Assembly: GCA_002878375.1 (NCBI GenBank)
Contig: NIRF01000010.1
Coordinates: forward strand, 4,392-68,391
Reading direction: 5' to 3'
Length of the DNA: 64,000 nucleotides
DNA from: Dictyoglomus sp. NZ13-RE01
GTDB taxonomy: Bacteria; Dictyoglomota; Dictyoglomia; Dictyoglomales; Dictyoglomaceae
Part shown: piece by piece, positions 52,564-61,518 of the stretch
How positions within the stretch are numbered: position 1 is the first letter of the stretch
How the letters are laid out: each line of letters begins with the position of its first letter
The notes under the pieces: model-generated
Seen by the model: only the letters and a program-made list of their open reading frames with translations
What the model was told of the DNA's origin: nothing
The model's database searches: none
Position numbers and translations under genes: made by a program

Positions 52564-54575
52564 AGCTCCTTAGGAACTAAATCTCCAATCCTTCCTTCTG
52601 CAAGAGCCATTACCTCATCCGCTCCACCGTAATAAACAAGGATCTCATCATTCTCATCCAATATTTCTGTAGAGTCTTTGTACTTTGGTACAACCCCACA
52701 GGTAAAGACTACTTCAGGCACCCATCCCTCTACCTCATAATATTCCTCAGGCTCTAAGATGGGATATGGAGAGCGATATATTACCTTTTCTGGATTTTCC
52801 AAAGAGGTAATCACTATACCTAAGGCATATGCCTTTTTCCCTTTCCATCTTCCTACCCCATGATAGATATGTAGCCATCCAAACTTAGTCTTTAGAGGGG
52901 GTGCTCCTGCCCCTATTTTCTCGCTATCCCAGTAGTTTGGACGTGGCATTAAAAAGGTTCTTCCCACAGTTGCTCCTTTATATGGGATCTCGTGGGTAAA
53001 TAAGATCTGCATATCAGGAGGAATCCTATGGATCAAAGCTACCTTCTGATGGTATAGTTCTGGGAAAAGATTTATAAAGTTTCCTTTATACTCCTTCTCT
53101 CCCAATTTTATATCATCTTTTCTCTCCTCAACGGGGAATAATACTGCATCCTTATCATCAAGCCCCTTAAAAATAGGACCATTTCTCTCCCAAACCCTTT
53201 TCCACTCCTCATAGGATTTGAATTCCTTTACACCCCTTAAAAAGTCATCTATATGGATCTTTGTTAGAGAAAGCTGAATTAAATCTCCATAGGATGTATA
53301 AGTCATATATAGATAGTTGTTTATTAGGTAGATTCTTGGGTCCTCTGTTCCTCCAAGCTCCCTTAACATGCCTAAGTGCTTCAACTGCCAATCCTTTCTT
53401 TTCTGCAATCTCTTAGGAGACTCATACTCTTCTTCTGGTCCAAAAATTGGGAAAGGAAGTCTTCCATCCTCCTTGTATCCATCTCTACTCCACCAAAGCC
53501 CAATTCTTGAGAAACCGTCCTCTCCCAATGCCCTGTAAAAAATATAGGTAACTCCGTTTAATCTAATGGCTCCTGCATTGTAAACTAATCTCTCCCAATG
53601 AATCTTTTCTCCCTTTACATCAATGGTCAAGTCGTATCTCGCCTTAAACAAGGGATTACCAGTAAAGCGCTTTAATTTTCCTCCTCGAGGATAACTCTTT
53701 GGATTTAGAATCTCATCAAAGATGTATAAAAACTGACTTCCTACCCTCTCTGGTGAATGTCCATAGGCAATACCTTGATAATACTTTAATATATCCTCTC
53801 TTTCTTCCCCATTTCTCAATAACTCTTTGACCTTATCTACTATGTTATCCTCATTATATCTTAGACTTTCAAGATACTCATATTTTAACCTGCCTACATC
53901 TCTTACAAGAACTACCGCTCCTCCTGTAATTACCTGATAAAAAAGTACAGGATATTCCTCCTCCTTCTGATACAAAATTACCAGTTTTGCAGATTGAGTA
54001 TACTTAACAATATCCTTCCAAGAGTTAACAACCCTAAAATCTATTTCAATATCCTTAAATTCCTCTCTTAACTTATTCTCCTCCTCCAAAGAAAAGCAAA
54101 TCCCCAATAAATATATGGATGGGTCCTCCTTCAAGATCTTTATTTTACCTTTTAACGGAGAATAATCACCTAAAAGAATAATAATATTTTTATCCTGGGG
54201 AAGATTAAGCTCCCTTACTATCTCCTCCTTAGAATACTCTTCTACACTATAATAGGGAATTTCTACTTTATAAGTTCTTTTATCCTCCGATGGAACAAAG
54301 GATATTATGGCGGACCAAATAGATGAATAAAGGGCACTATACTCTTCTCCCCAAGGATTTAGGAGAATCTTTTTTGAACTAAATTTTTCTAATTCTTTTA
54401 GAATATTATCCCAATCTAAATCTTTCTTCCCCAAAACCAAAAAAATACTGTATCCTTCTTCCCCCTTATAATCGAAAGAGACCTTAACTTTATACCCCTC
54501 TTTTTCCCACCAATCTAATATAGGTACCAGGTAATCTTCCTTACCTAAGACTAAAATTCCGCTCCCCTTCTCCAT
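52560..54575 (-). CDS. GT4-like domain fused to GH130 phosphorylase-like domain
   Basis: This roughly 671-residue protein joins two domains. Residues about 1-295 resemble a degenerate GT4 (GT-B) fold: an NIIILLGDYSPLKG stretch and a C-terminal helix where the E-x7-E motif becomes Glu208-x7-Gln216 (numbered from the GTG at 54581). Residues about 305-673 match GH130 beta-mannoside phosphorylases/hydrolases: RFTGNPLF, VYNAGAI, LGGTEDPRI, and the late YHGVG and YYGGAD. The GTG abuts GGAGGAG, so the ATG at 54575 with proper spacing is preferred. The enzyme may act on beta-mannosides; the GT-like part may bind rather than transfer. It overlaps the phosphoesterase gene by 4 bases. Confidence 0.75.
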   Translation of the reverse strand: MEKGSGILVLGKEDYLVPILDWWEKEGYKVKVSFDYKGEEGYSIFLVLGKKDLDWDNILKELEKFSSKKILLNPWGEEYSALYSSIWSAIISFVPSEDKRTYKVEIPYYSVEEYSKEEIVRELNLPQDKNIIILLGDYSPLKGKIKILKEDPSIYLLGICFSLEEENKLREEFKDIEIDFRVVNSWKDIVKYTQSAKLVILYQKEEEYPVLFYQVITGGAVVLVRDVGRLKYEYLESLRYNEDNIVDKVKELLRNGEEREDILKYYQGIAYGHSPERVGSQFLYIFDEILNPKSYPRGGKLKRFTGNPLFKARYDLTIDVKGEKIHWERLVYNAGAIRLNGVTYIFYRALGEDGFSRIGLWWSRDGYKEDGRLPFPIFGPEEEYESPKRLQKRKDWQLKHLGMLRELGGTEDPRIYLINNYLYMTYTSYGDLIQLSLTKIHIDDFLRGVKEFKSYEEWKRVWERNGPIFKGLDDKDAVLFPVEERKDDIKLGEKEYKGNFINLFPELYHQKVALIHRIPPDMQILFTHEIPYKGATVGRTFLMPRPNYWDSEKIGAGAPPLKTKFGWLHIYHGVGRWKGKKAYALGIVITSLENPEKVIYRSPYPILEPEEYYEVEGWVPEVVFTCGVVPKYKDSTEILDENDEILVYYGGADEVMALAEGRIGDLVPKEL

Positions 54576-54654
54576 AAACACTCCTCCAAAATTACATTTT
54601 TTACTAACCCACTAAATTATATGAAATGGCATAAATAAATCAAGGGGAAAATCT

Positions 54655-55362
54655 ATGTCTTTTTATTGTCTACAATTCTTAAATGAAATAGAATATAGAT
54701 CTATGAAGGGTGCATTGGATTTTGACTATGTTATTCCAAAAATTGAAGAAGAGGTATCCAAATTTACTGATCCTGTAATTACAAGGGTAAGAAAAAAGGA
54801 TAAGGATCCTTTTAAGATCCTTATTGGAACCATCTTAAGCTTAAGAACAAAGGACAAAACTACCGAGGAGGCAGTTGAAAGACTTTTTAATGTAGTAAAA
54901 GGACCTGAGGATCTTCTGAATCTACCCACAGATGTTATTGAAAAACTCATATATCCTGTAGGTTTTTATAAAAGGAAGGCAATTTTAATTAAGGAGATTG
55001 CAAAAACAATAATAGAAAATTATGGAGGGATGGTACCGAGAAGCATTGATGAGCTTATTAAGATAAAAGGGGTAGGGAGAAAAACTGCAAACTTGGTAAT
55101 CACAGAAGCCTTTGATGATTATGGAATATGTGTGGACACCCATGTGCATAGGATTTCAAATAGAATTGGCTGGGTTAGGACAAAAACTCCTGAAAAAACA
55201 GAGCTGGAGCTAAGAAAGGTCCTTCCCAAAAAATATTGGAAAAAGATTAATCCAATTCTTGTTTCTTTTGGGCAAAATATATGCAAGCCTATAAGTCCCC
55301 TTTGCTCCTCATGCCCCATTAACGACATATGTCCTAAAATTGGCGTAAAAAATCATAGGTAA
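54655..55362 (+). CDS. nth: Endonuclease III-type DNA glycosylase
   Basis: This 235-residue base-excision repair enzyme removes oxidised pyrimidines. It shows the helix-hairpin-helix with catalytic Lys ([15 protein letters not shown]), the catalytic Asp in [11 protein letters not shown], and the C-x6-C-x2-C-x5-C iron-sulphur loop near the end. About 25 extra N-terminal residues are present. AAGGGG before the ATG supports 54655, though an in-frame ATG at 54703 would match the family length better. Confidence 0.9.
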   Translation: MSFYCLQFLNEIEYRSMKGALDFDYVIPKIEEEVSKFTDPVITRVRKKDKDPFKILIGTILSLRTKDKTTEEAVERLFNVVKGPEDLLNLPTDVIEKLIYPVGFYKRKAILIKEIAKTIIENYGGMVPRSIDELIKIKGVGRKTANLVITEAFDDYGICVDTHVHRISNRIGWVRTKTPEKTELELRKVLPKKYWKKINPILVSFGQNICKPISPLCSSCPINDICPKIGVKNHR

Positions 55363-55390
55363 AAAACTTTTCTTTATAAATAAGATTTTG

Positions 55391-55396
55391 TATAAT
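55391..55396 (+). promoter_or_regulatory. -10 box of a probable leaderless transcript
   Basis: TATAAT ends 7 bases before the ATG at 55404 and no ribosome site separates them. The -35 is poor. Confidence 0.5.
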
Positions 55397-55403
55397 TTTT
55401 GCT

Positions 55404-56399
55404 ATGATGGGGGAAATAAAAGAGCTTTATAATGAAAGTAAAATAGAAAATATAAATTCAAGCTCATCAGTCTTTTATTTTTGTGCCTATGTGCCCCAGG
55501 AGCTTATCCATTCTGCAGGATACAATCCTTTCCGTTTTATACCAACTCCCACATACTTTGAAAGGACCGATGAGTACCTACCAAAATATCTATGCCCATA
55601 CCTCAGAGCTACAACCGAAGAAATATTAAGAAGAGAGATAAAAATTCCAAGAGCAATATTTACCGATGCCTGTGACTCCTCTAAGAGGATATATGAGGTA
55701 TGGAAATTCCTAAATATGGCGGAAGAGATCTTTTTCCTTCAAGTGCCCTTTGGAGAAGAAGAGGAAGACATTTTATATTTCTCAGAACAACTGAAAAGAC
55801 TATTTTTTAGCCTTAATGAGAATGGAAAGATCGAGGATATAGAAAGATCAATAGACCTTTATAATTTAGGGAGGAAGAAAGCCCAAAATATGCCCTTTTC
55901 CCACATATTATTTCACTCCATGAATATCAATGATTTTTTAAATATATCTTGGGAATGGAAAGAAAATAAGCCTAAGTTTTATCTTTACTCCACCATGTAT
56001 CCCTTAGAGCTTATTGAATATATTCATGATATGGATATAAACATAGTTTTTGACGATTCATGCTTTGGAATTAGAACATTGGAAGAGATTAAGCCAGTAT
56101 CTAAAGATCCCTTCTATAATCTTGCCTATTATTACATGAAAAGAGAAGGATGCGTAAGAAGGAGAAATCTAAAGGATAAGGTCTCTCAGATTAAGGAGAG
56201 AATATTAAAAGAAAAAGTTAAAGGCGTTATATTTTACTCATTAAAATTCTGTGATCCCATCCTTTTCTATATACCTCTATTAGTGAGAGAACTAAAAAAA
56301 GAAGGAATTCCTACCCTTTTATTGGAGGATGACTATACCTTAGGGATAAAAGAGCAGATTAGAACGAGATTAGAAGCTTTTCTGGAGATGGTATTATGA
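55404..56399 (+). CDS. 2-hydroxyacyl-CoA dehydratase/benzoyl-CoA reductase-family protein (HgdB-like)
   Basis: This 331-residue protein resembles the iron-sulphur subunit family of 2-hydroxyacyl-CoA dehydratases and double-cubane cluster proteins. It has the family opening CAYVPQELIHSAGYNPFR, then cysteines in YLCPYLRA, FTDACDSS, DDSCFG and LKFCDP that could ligate a cluster. It lacks a recognisable CoA-specific feature. It overlaps the next gene as ATGA and is followed by an activase, so its cluster is probably reduced by ATP-driven electron transfer. The substrate is unknown. Confidence 0.75.
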   Translation: MMGEIKELYNESKIENINSSSSVFYFCAYVPQELIHSAGYNPFRFIPTPTYFERTDEYLPKYLCPYLRATTEEILRREIKIPRAIFTDACDSSKRIYEVWKFLNMAEEIFFLQVPFGEEEEDILYFSEQLKRLFFSLNENGKIEDIERSIDLYNLGRKKAQNMPFSHILFHSMNINDFLNISWEWKENKPKFYLYSTMYPLELIEYIHDMDINIVFDDSCFGIRTLEEIKPVSKDPFYNLAYYYMKREGCVRRRNLKDKVSQIKERILKEKVKGVIFYSLKFCDPILFYIPLLVRELKKEGIPTLLLEDDYTLGIKEQIRTRLEAFLEMVL

Positions 56400-57628
56400 A
56401 TATAGAAGTCTTAGACCATGTGAATACTATTAGAAAGGCACTAAAAATCCCTATAGTTTATCCTATTGCCAGTCTTGTATTGAAGACAAAATATAGAAAG
56501 GATAAAGTAACAAGAATATCCTATGAGTATGCCTTAGACCTGGTTAGGCACAACTACCAGGGAAGAAAAAAGGTTGTCATGACAAATATACTAATGCCTT
56601 CTGAAATCCTTTTTGCATTAGACCTTTTTCCAGTCTTTCCTGAGGTTGCATCAGGATTTACATCCGCCTTAGGGTGGGCAGAAAAAACCCTTTTTGATAG
56701 CGAAGAGATCCTTTATTCAAAGGACCTTTGTAGCGTACATAGAAATATTATAGGGCTAATAAAGGACAATATACTTCCCATTCCAGATTACATGGTTACC
56801 ACTTCTCATCCTTGCCATTCCGCTCTCCACTCCTTCTTTATTGTCTCTCAAATCTTTGGAAGCGAATATTTTCCCATAGATTTACCTCTAAAGGATAACA
56901 ATTTTCTCCAATATACTGCCAAAAAGCTCGAAAATCTATTCTTCAATCTATCTAAAAAGCTTGCCATTAAAGATCCATTAAAGGGACTTAAAAAAGCAGT
57001 AAGATACTCTAACATTGCAAGAGATTATCTGATAGAGATAAATGAGCTGAGAAAGGAATATGTTGTTATAGATGGAAAGAATTTTTTAGATTATGCTGGA
57101 ATGATCTTTTCAACCTTTGGATCCCTTTGGGGGGTTAGATTTTTTAAGGCATTAAGGGACGAAATATTAGATAGAATCAAGAAGAAGAAATTCTTAGATT
57201 GTAAGATAAGGGTTTATTGGCTCCATTTAGGACCATATTTTAAAACGGACTTTTTTGATTTTTTGAATAAAAAATCTTGTTGTATTGTTTTTGAAGAGAG
57301 CAGTAATGTTTATTGGGAAAAGTTAGATGAGGATGAGCCCTTTATATCCCTTGCAAAGAAGATCATTAATGCAAGAATATTTTCAGATGTGGAAGATAGG
57401 TTCAAGCTGGCATTGGAAGGAGTAAGAAATTACAAGGCGGATGGTGTAATAATCTTTAATCATTGGGGATGCAGGCAAGGCTCAGGCAACTCCTATATCT
57501 TGAGAAAAAAACTTATAGAAAATGGCATTCCAGCATTAGTTATTGATGGAGATCTAATAGATCCTACTAATTTTCCTGTTGAGCAGGCAAAAACAAGATT
57601 AGAAGCCTTTTTGGAGGTGCTATCATGA
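56396..57628 (+). CDS. 2-hydroxyacyl-CoA dehydratase D-component-family protein
   Basis: This 410-residue protein is a second HgdB-like subunit. It has NILMPSEILFALDLFPVFPE (the family's MPxEL-type loop), TTSHPCHSALHSF and NHWGCRQGSGNSY. Its cysteines differ in placing from the first subunit, so the two are not recent duplicates and may form a heterodimer. Start and stop overlap both neighbours by ATGA, indicating strict co-translation. Confidence 0.75.
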   Translation: MNIEVLDHVNTIRKALKIPIVYPIASLVLKTKYRKDKVTRISYEYALDLVRHNYQGRKKVVMTNILMPSEILFALDLFPVFPEVASGFTSALGWAEKTLFDSEEILYSKDLCSVHRNIIGLIKDNILPIPDYMVTTSHPCHSALHSFFIVSQIFGSEYFPIDLPLKDNNFLQYTAKKLENLFFNLSKKLAIKDPLKGLKKAVRYSNIARDYLIEINELRKEYVVIDGKNFLDYAGMIFSTFGSLWGVRFFKALRDEILDRIKKKKFLDCKIRVYWLHLGPYFKTDFFDFLNKKSCCIVFEESSNVYWEKLDEDEPFISLAKKIINARIFSDVEDRFKLALEGVRNYKADGVIIFNHWGCRQGSGNSYILRKKLIENGIPALVIDGDLIDPTNFPVEQAKTRLEAFLEVLS

Positions 57629-58401
57629 GCTACTACTTAGGTGTAGATATAGGTTCTGTTACTACAAAGGTTGTTTTAATATCCGATAAGAGAGAAATCA
57701 AGGGGTATAGGATTGGAAAAACAGGGATTGATGGGAATAAGAGTGCCAAAGACCTAATAATGGAGCTATTAAAAGATTTAAATATAGAGCTTGGTGATGT
57801 TAAAAAGATATCTGCTACAGGTTATGGAAGGGTAAGGGTTGACTTTACAGACTTCACAAAAACAGAGATCTCCTGCCATGCAAAGGGGGTAAACTTTCTT
57901 TTCCCATCCGCAAGAACCATAATTGATATTGGTGGACAGGATAGTAAAGCAATAAAGGTGGGGAAAAATGGAGCAGTATTAGATTTTGTTATGAATGATA
58001 AGTGTGCTGCAGGTACCGGAAGATTTTTGGAGGTAATGGCAAAGGTTTTGGAAGAAGATTTAGAAAATTTTGGTAGAATTCATATGCAAGAAAAGGAAGT
58101 CATTGAAATTACAAATATATGTACTGTTTTCGCAGAATCGGAAATAATAACCCTTTTATCCCAAGGTAAAAATAAAAATAGTATAATAAAGGGATTAAAC
58201 TATTCTATTGCAAAGAGGGCGGTCTCCTTAGTAAAGAGGATAGGAGCAGAAAAAGACGTGGTTATGACAGGAGGAGTAGCCAAAAATCAAGGAGTTAAAA
58301 TGGCTATAGAGGACCTATTGGGATTTAATATTCTTCTTCCTGAGGATCCACAAATTATGGGAGCATTAGGAGCAAGCATTTTTGCTTTGGAAGGAGCTTA
58401 A
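57625..58401 (+). CDS. 2-hydroxyacyl-CoA dehydratase activase (HgdC/BadF-type ATPase)
   Basis: This 258-residue ASKHA-fold ATPase has GVDIGSVTTKVVLI, DIGGQDSKAI, and MNDKCAAGTGRFLEVMA; the two cysteines (in KCAAG and in TNICTVFAESE) hold the [4Fe-4S] cluster at the dimer interface. It injects low-potential electrons into its partner with ATP hydrolysis. The ATG overlaps the preceding stop. The NAD synthetase gene follows after 13 bases. Confidence 0.9.
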   Translation: MSYYLGVDIGSVTTKVVLISDKREIKGYRIGKTGIDGNKSAKDLIMELLKDLNIELGDVKKISATGYGRVRVDFTDFTKTEISCHAKGVNFLFPSARTIIDIGGQDSKAIKVGKNGAVLDFVMNDKCAAGTGRFLEVMAKVLEEDLENFGRIHMQEKEVIEITNICTVFAESEIITLLSQGKNKNSIIKGLNYSIAKRAVSLVKRIGAEKDVVMTGGVAKNQGVKMAIEDLLGFNILLPEDPQIMGALGASIFALEGA

Positions 58402-58414
58402 AAAGGAGGTAAAA

Positions 58415-60043
58415 ATGTTAAGAATTGCAATTTCGCAGATTAATCCAATCATTGGAGACTTAAGAGGAAATACAGAAAAAATATTAAAATATATTGAGAA
58501 GGCAAAGAAAGAAAATTGTGACCTTATTATATTTCCTGAGCTTTCCCTAATAGGTTATCCTCCAAGGGATATACTTTTGAGAAAAGATTTAGCTAAAAAG
58601 ATTAAAGAGACTATAGAGGAAAAGATCATTCCTCAAAGCAAAGATATAGGTATTTTATTAGGAACTCCCTTCTATGATGACGATAAAATATATAATTCCG
58701 CCATCCTTCTTTACAAAAATAAGCTATTAGGCTACCAGCACAAAACACTACTTCCAAGTTGTGATGTCTTTGATGAAACAAGGTATTTTAAACCTGCAAA
58801 ACATAGGCACCCAATAATGTTTAAACTCGCCAATTTGGGAGTTACCATATGTGAGGATATCTGGAATGATAAGGATTTTTGGAATAGAACCATCTATGAG
58901 ATAGATCCTGTAGAAGAACTTGTATCTCAAGGGGCGGAGATTATAATAAACATATCCGCATCCCCATACCACTATGGAAAGATAGAATTAAGATCCAACA
59001 TGCTTATACATTTAGCTAAGAAATATAATAGATATATAGTTTATGTGAACCAGGTTGGTGGAAATGATGAGCTAATCTTTGATGGCTTTAGCCTTGTAAT
59101 CTCTCCAGAAGGGAGAATAGTTTGGAGCGGAAAAAGGTTTGAGGAAGATTTTGGCGTAGTAGATCTCAAGGAAGAAAACTTATCAAAATATGTAGGGATA
59201 AAGGAAAGTATTGAAGATATTTATAATGCCTTAATTCTTGGAATAAGAGATTACTTCTATAAATTGGGATTTAAAAAGGCAGTGATTGGACTAAGTGGAG
59301 GAATAGATTCATCGGTGGTAGCTTGTCTTGCCACTTATGCCTTGGGAAGAGAAAATGTGCTTGGGGTATCTATGCCCTCCATCTACTCTTCAGAAGGAAG
59401 TGTAAAGGATGCAAAAATGCTTGCCCAAAATCTGGGTATAGAATTTAGAATTATCCCTATAATAGATATATTCAAGTCCTATTTAAAAATATTAAATCCT
59501 GACGGAAATCCTCTTATTGATCTTGCAGAGGAGAATCTTCAGGCAAGAATAAGAGGTAATATCTTAATGTTCATATCCAATAGAGAAGGTTACTTGGTTT
59601 TAACTACAGGGAATAAGTCGGAGCTTGCCACAGGCTACTGTACCCTTTATGGGGATATGGCTGGAAGCCTTGCAGTTATTGGAGACGTACCTAAGATGAT
59701 GGTCTACGAATTAGCCTATTTTATAAATAGAGAGAAAGAGATCATTCCTAAATCTGTTATTGAAAAGGTGCCATCTGCAGAACTAAGACCAAATCAAAAG
59801 GATGAAGACTCTCTCCCTCCCTATCCTATCTTAGATAAAATTATCAAAGCTTACATAGAGGATAACCTTTCCATTGATGAAATTGAAGATCTTGGATTTG
59901 ATAAAAACTTCATAGAATCAATAATTAGAAGGATAGACAATTCCGAATACAAAAGAAGACAGGCACCTCCTGTTTTAAAAGTAACTACAAAAGCCTTTGG
60001 AACTGGTAGAAGAATGCCTATAGTTTGGAAAAAAGGCTGGTAA
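58415..60043 (+). CDS. nadE: NAD+ synthetase, glutamine-hydrolysing
   Basis: This 542-residue cytosolic enzyme makes NAD+ from deamido-NAD, ATP and glutamine. The N-terminal nitrilase-type amidase has the Glu in FPELSLIGYPPRD, the Lys in HKTLLPSCDVF and the Cys in TICEDIW. The C-terminal synthetase has the PP-loop GLSGGIDSSVV and TTGNKSELATGYCTLYGD. The frame is open back to a TTG at 58382, but the ATG at 58415 follows AAAGGAGG and starts the conserved LRIAISQINP, so it is chosen. Confidence 0.95.
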   Translation: MLRIAISQINPIIGDLRGNTEKILKYIEKAKKENCDLIIFPELSLIGYPPRDILLRKDLAKKIKETIEEKIIPQSKDIGILLGTPFYDDDKIYNSAILLYKNKLLGYQHKTLLPSCDVFDETRYFKPAKHRHPIMFKLANLGVTICEDIWNDKDFWNRTIYEIDPVEELVSQGAEIIINISASPYHYGKIELRSNMLIHLAKKYNRYIVYVNQVGGNDELIFDGFSLVISPEGRIVWSGKRFEEDFGVVDLKEENLSKYVGIKESIEDIYNALILGIRDYFYKLGFKKAVIGLSGGIDSSVVACLATYALGRENVLGVSMPSIYSSEGSVKDAKMLAQNLGIEFRIIPIIDIFKSYLKILNPDGNPLIDLAEENLQARIRGNILMFISNREGYLVLTTGNKSELATGYCTLYGDMAGSLAVIGDVPKMMVYELAYFINREKEIIPKSVIEKVPSAELRPNQKDEDSLPPYPILDKIIKAYIEDNLSIDEIEDLGFDKNFIESIIRRIDNSEYKRRQAPPVLKVTTKAFGTGRRMPIVWKKGW

Positions 60044-60044
60044 A

Positions 60045-60109
60045 CGTGATAAAGATCACAGTTTAAGTGTGATTTATATCACATACAAAGCAAAAAATAA
60101 TGTTATACT
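60045..60109 (+). promoter_or_regulatory. Promoter with two CRP/FNR-like sites
   Basis: GTGAT-AAAG-ATCAC (60046-60059) and GTGAT-TTAT-ATCAC (60069-60082, within TGTGATTTATATCACA) are centred 23 bases apart. TATACT (60104-60109) has no good -35. The downstream site is centred about 40-41 bases before the expected start point, the class II activator position. Confidence 0.7.
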
Positions 60110-60140
60110 GAAGGTATCAAATTTAAGGAGGTGTCCTCAA

Positions 60141-61433
60141 ATGAAAAAGCTCCTATTAGCTACCATAATAGGCATCGCTTTGCTTTTCACCATTGGTTTT
60201 GCTCAAACTTACACTAGAACTATGGAAGAAACATACACTCTGGATCTTTTCAGTTTTATTCCCTGGATGAGTGGAGGTAGTGCAAGAATTATAGCTATGG
60301 GTGGTGCAGGAACTGCCTTAGCAAATGATGCATCCTCAGTAGAATACAACCCTGCAGGCTTAGCATACGTGAAAAACTTTAATCTAAGTGTATTAGCATT
60401 GGGAGAAGTAAACAAAGAAGTTACAGGATATGATGAGAGTGGGAATCCTAAGTATGAGTACAAATTTAACTTTGTACCTCTATACGCCGCTGTTGCCATA
60501 TCCAACCTTGGCGCTGCATACAAAAAGCCATTTATACCACCTATAACAGTTCAAAGATTTGATGGAGGATATTGGACAAGCCGTGCCCCAGATGGATGGG
60601 AAATGAAGTTTGACTTTTACTCTGATGTAACAGATACTTCAAAACTAAACACTATATCTGCAGGATTAGGACAAAAACTTGGACCTATTGCTCTTGGTGC
60701 AAACCTTACCTATATAAGTGGAGAAGTGTCAAGAAAGGTTGATGGAATTTATTTTAGAAGTGACTCTTTTCATGGAGTAAGTGAAGATTTTAATTCCCCA
60801 CCACCAGGTTCTGACTCCCAATTCCATTCCTATGACTGGGCAAAGATCGACGGATATACGTTAGATGTAGGAGCAATATTAGAGCTTGCCCTAATAAAAA
60901 TTGGGGCAGTTTATAAAAATGCATATAGCAGTGTCAACTATACAAGAGATTATATGTGGCACGATGACTTTGTATGGGGTAATTGGGATGCCTGGTGGAC
61001 CTATGATCCAGCACCTGAAACCTACTCAAATATTAAGCTTCCATCCTTCTTTAATGTAGGTGCAGGATTAGATTTAGGAGCCATTAAGGTAGCATTAGAC
61101 TTAGAAAACTTTGATGTAACAAATAATTTTAGCGAAGAAAATTGGAATAAGCCTGAAAATTGGAGATATGGAACATTACATGCAGGAGTAGAATTTTGGG
61201 TTCTTCCCATCTTAGCATTAAGAGCAGGTGCCTACGGAAATATCCGCTTAGAGGAGCTCGATCCAACAAAGTCTGCAGAGCTTGCAGTAAGAGGATTAAC
61301 CTATTCTGTAGGAGCTGGTGTTAACCTTCTTGGTTTATCTGTGGATGTAGCAGTCCTTGGAGAGCAAATCCAAAACATATCCCCTGATCTATCCCACTTA
61401 AAATTCATAGCTTCTGGATCCGCAAAGTTTTAA
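60141..61433 (+). CDS. Outer-membrane beta-barrel protein (PorV/UPF0164-like)
   Basis: This 430-residue protein has a signal peptide (about 1-21, ending GFAQ) followed by ARIIAMGGAGTALANDASSVEYNPAGLA, characteristic of FadL/PorV/UPF0164-type barrels. The body alternates strand-like segments (VGAILELALIKIGAVYKN, VGAGVNLLGLSVDVAVLG) and ends in SGSAKF with a terminal Phe. The frame is open from 60069, but that part covers the promoter; ATG 60141 follows AAGGAGGTG. A strong terminator follows. It may be a lipid or hydrophobic-solute channel; cargo unknown. Confidence 0.75.
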   Translation: MKKLLLATIIGIALLFTIGFAQTYTRTMEETYTLDLFSFIPWMSGGSARIIAMGGAGTALANDASSVEYNPAGLAYVKNFNLSVLALGEVNKEVTGYDESGNPKYEYKFNFVPLYAAVAISNLGAAYKKPFIPPITVQRFDGGYWTSRAPDGWEMKFDFYSDVTDTSKLNTISAGLGQKLGPIALGANLTYISGEVSRKVDGIYFRSDSFHGVSEDFNSPPPGSDSQFHSYDWAKIDGYTLDVGAILELALIKIGAVYKNAYSSVNYTRDYMWHDDFVWGNWDAWWTYDPAPETYSNIKLPSFFNVGAGLDLGAIKVALDLENFDVTNNFSEENWNKPENWRYGTLHAGVEFWVLPILALRAGAYGNIRLEELDPTKSAELAVRGLTYSVGAGVNLLGLSVDVAVLGEQIQNISPDLSHLKFIASGSAKF

Positions 61434-61436
61434 ACT

Positions 61437-61464
61437 GGTGACGCGTGACGGGTGAGGGGTGACA
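61437..61464. repeat. Heptamer tandem repeat, four units
   Basis: GGTGACG, CGTGACG, GGTGAGG and GGTGACA follow one another directly after the barrel gene's stop. The tract is far richer in G than its surroundings. Confidence 0.75.
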
Positions 61465-61465
61465 A

Positions 61466-61500
61466 GGGAGCAGGGAGAAAATCCTTGCTCCCATTTTTTT
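61466..61500 (+). terminator. Intrinsic terminator of the barrel gene
   Basis: GGGAGCA pairs with TGCTCCC (with further imperfect pairs inside) and is followed by ATTTTTTT. Confidence 0.85.
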
Positions 61501-61512
61501 GTCTGATATAAT
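61485..61512 (+). promoter_or_regulatory. Leaderless promoter overlapping the terminator
   Basis: TTGCTC (61485-61490), 16 bases and TATAAT (61507-61512) precede the ATG at 61519 by 6 bases. The -35 box lies within the upstream terminator's right arm. Confidence 0.6.
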
Positions 61513-61518
61513 ATGGGC

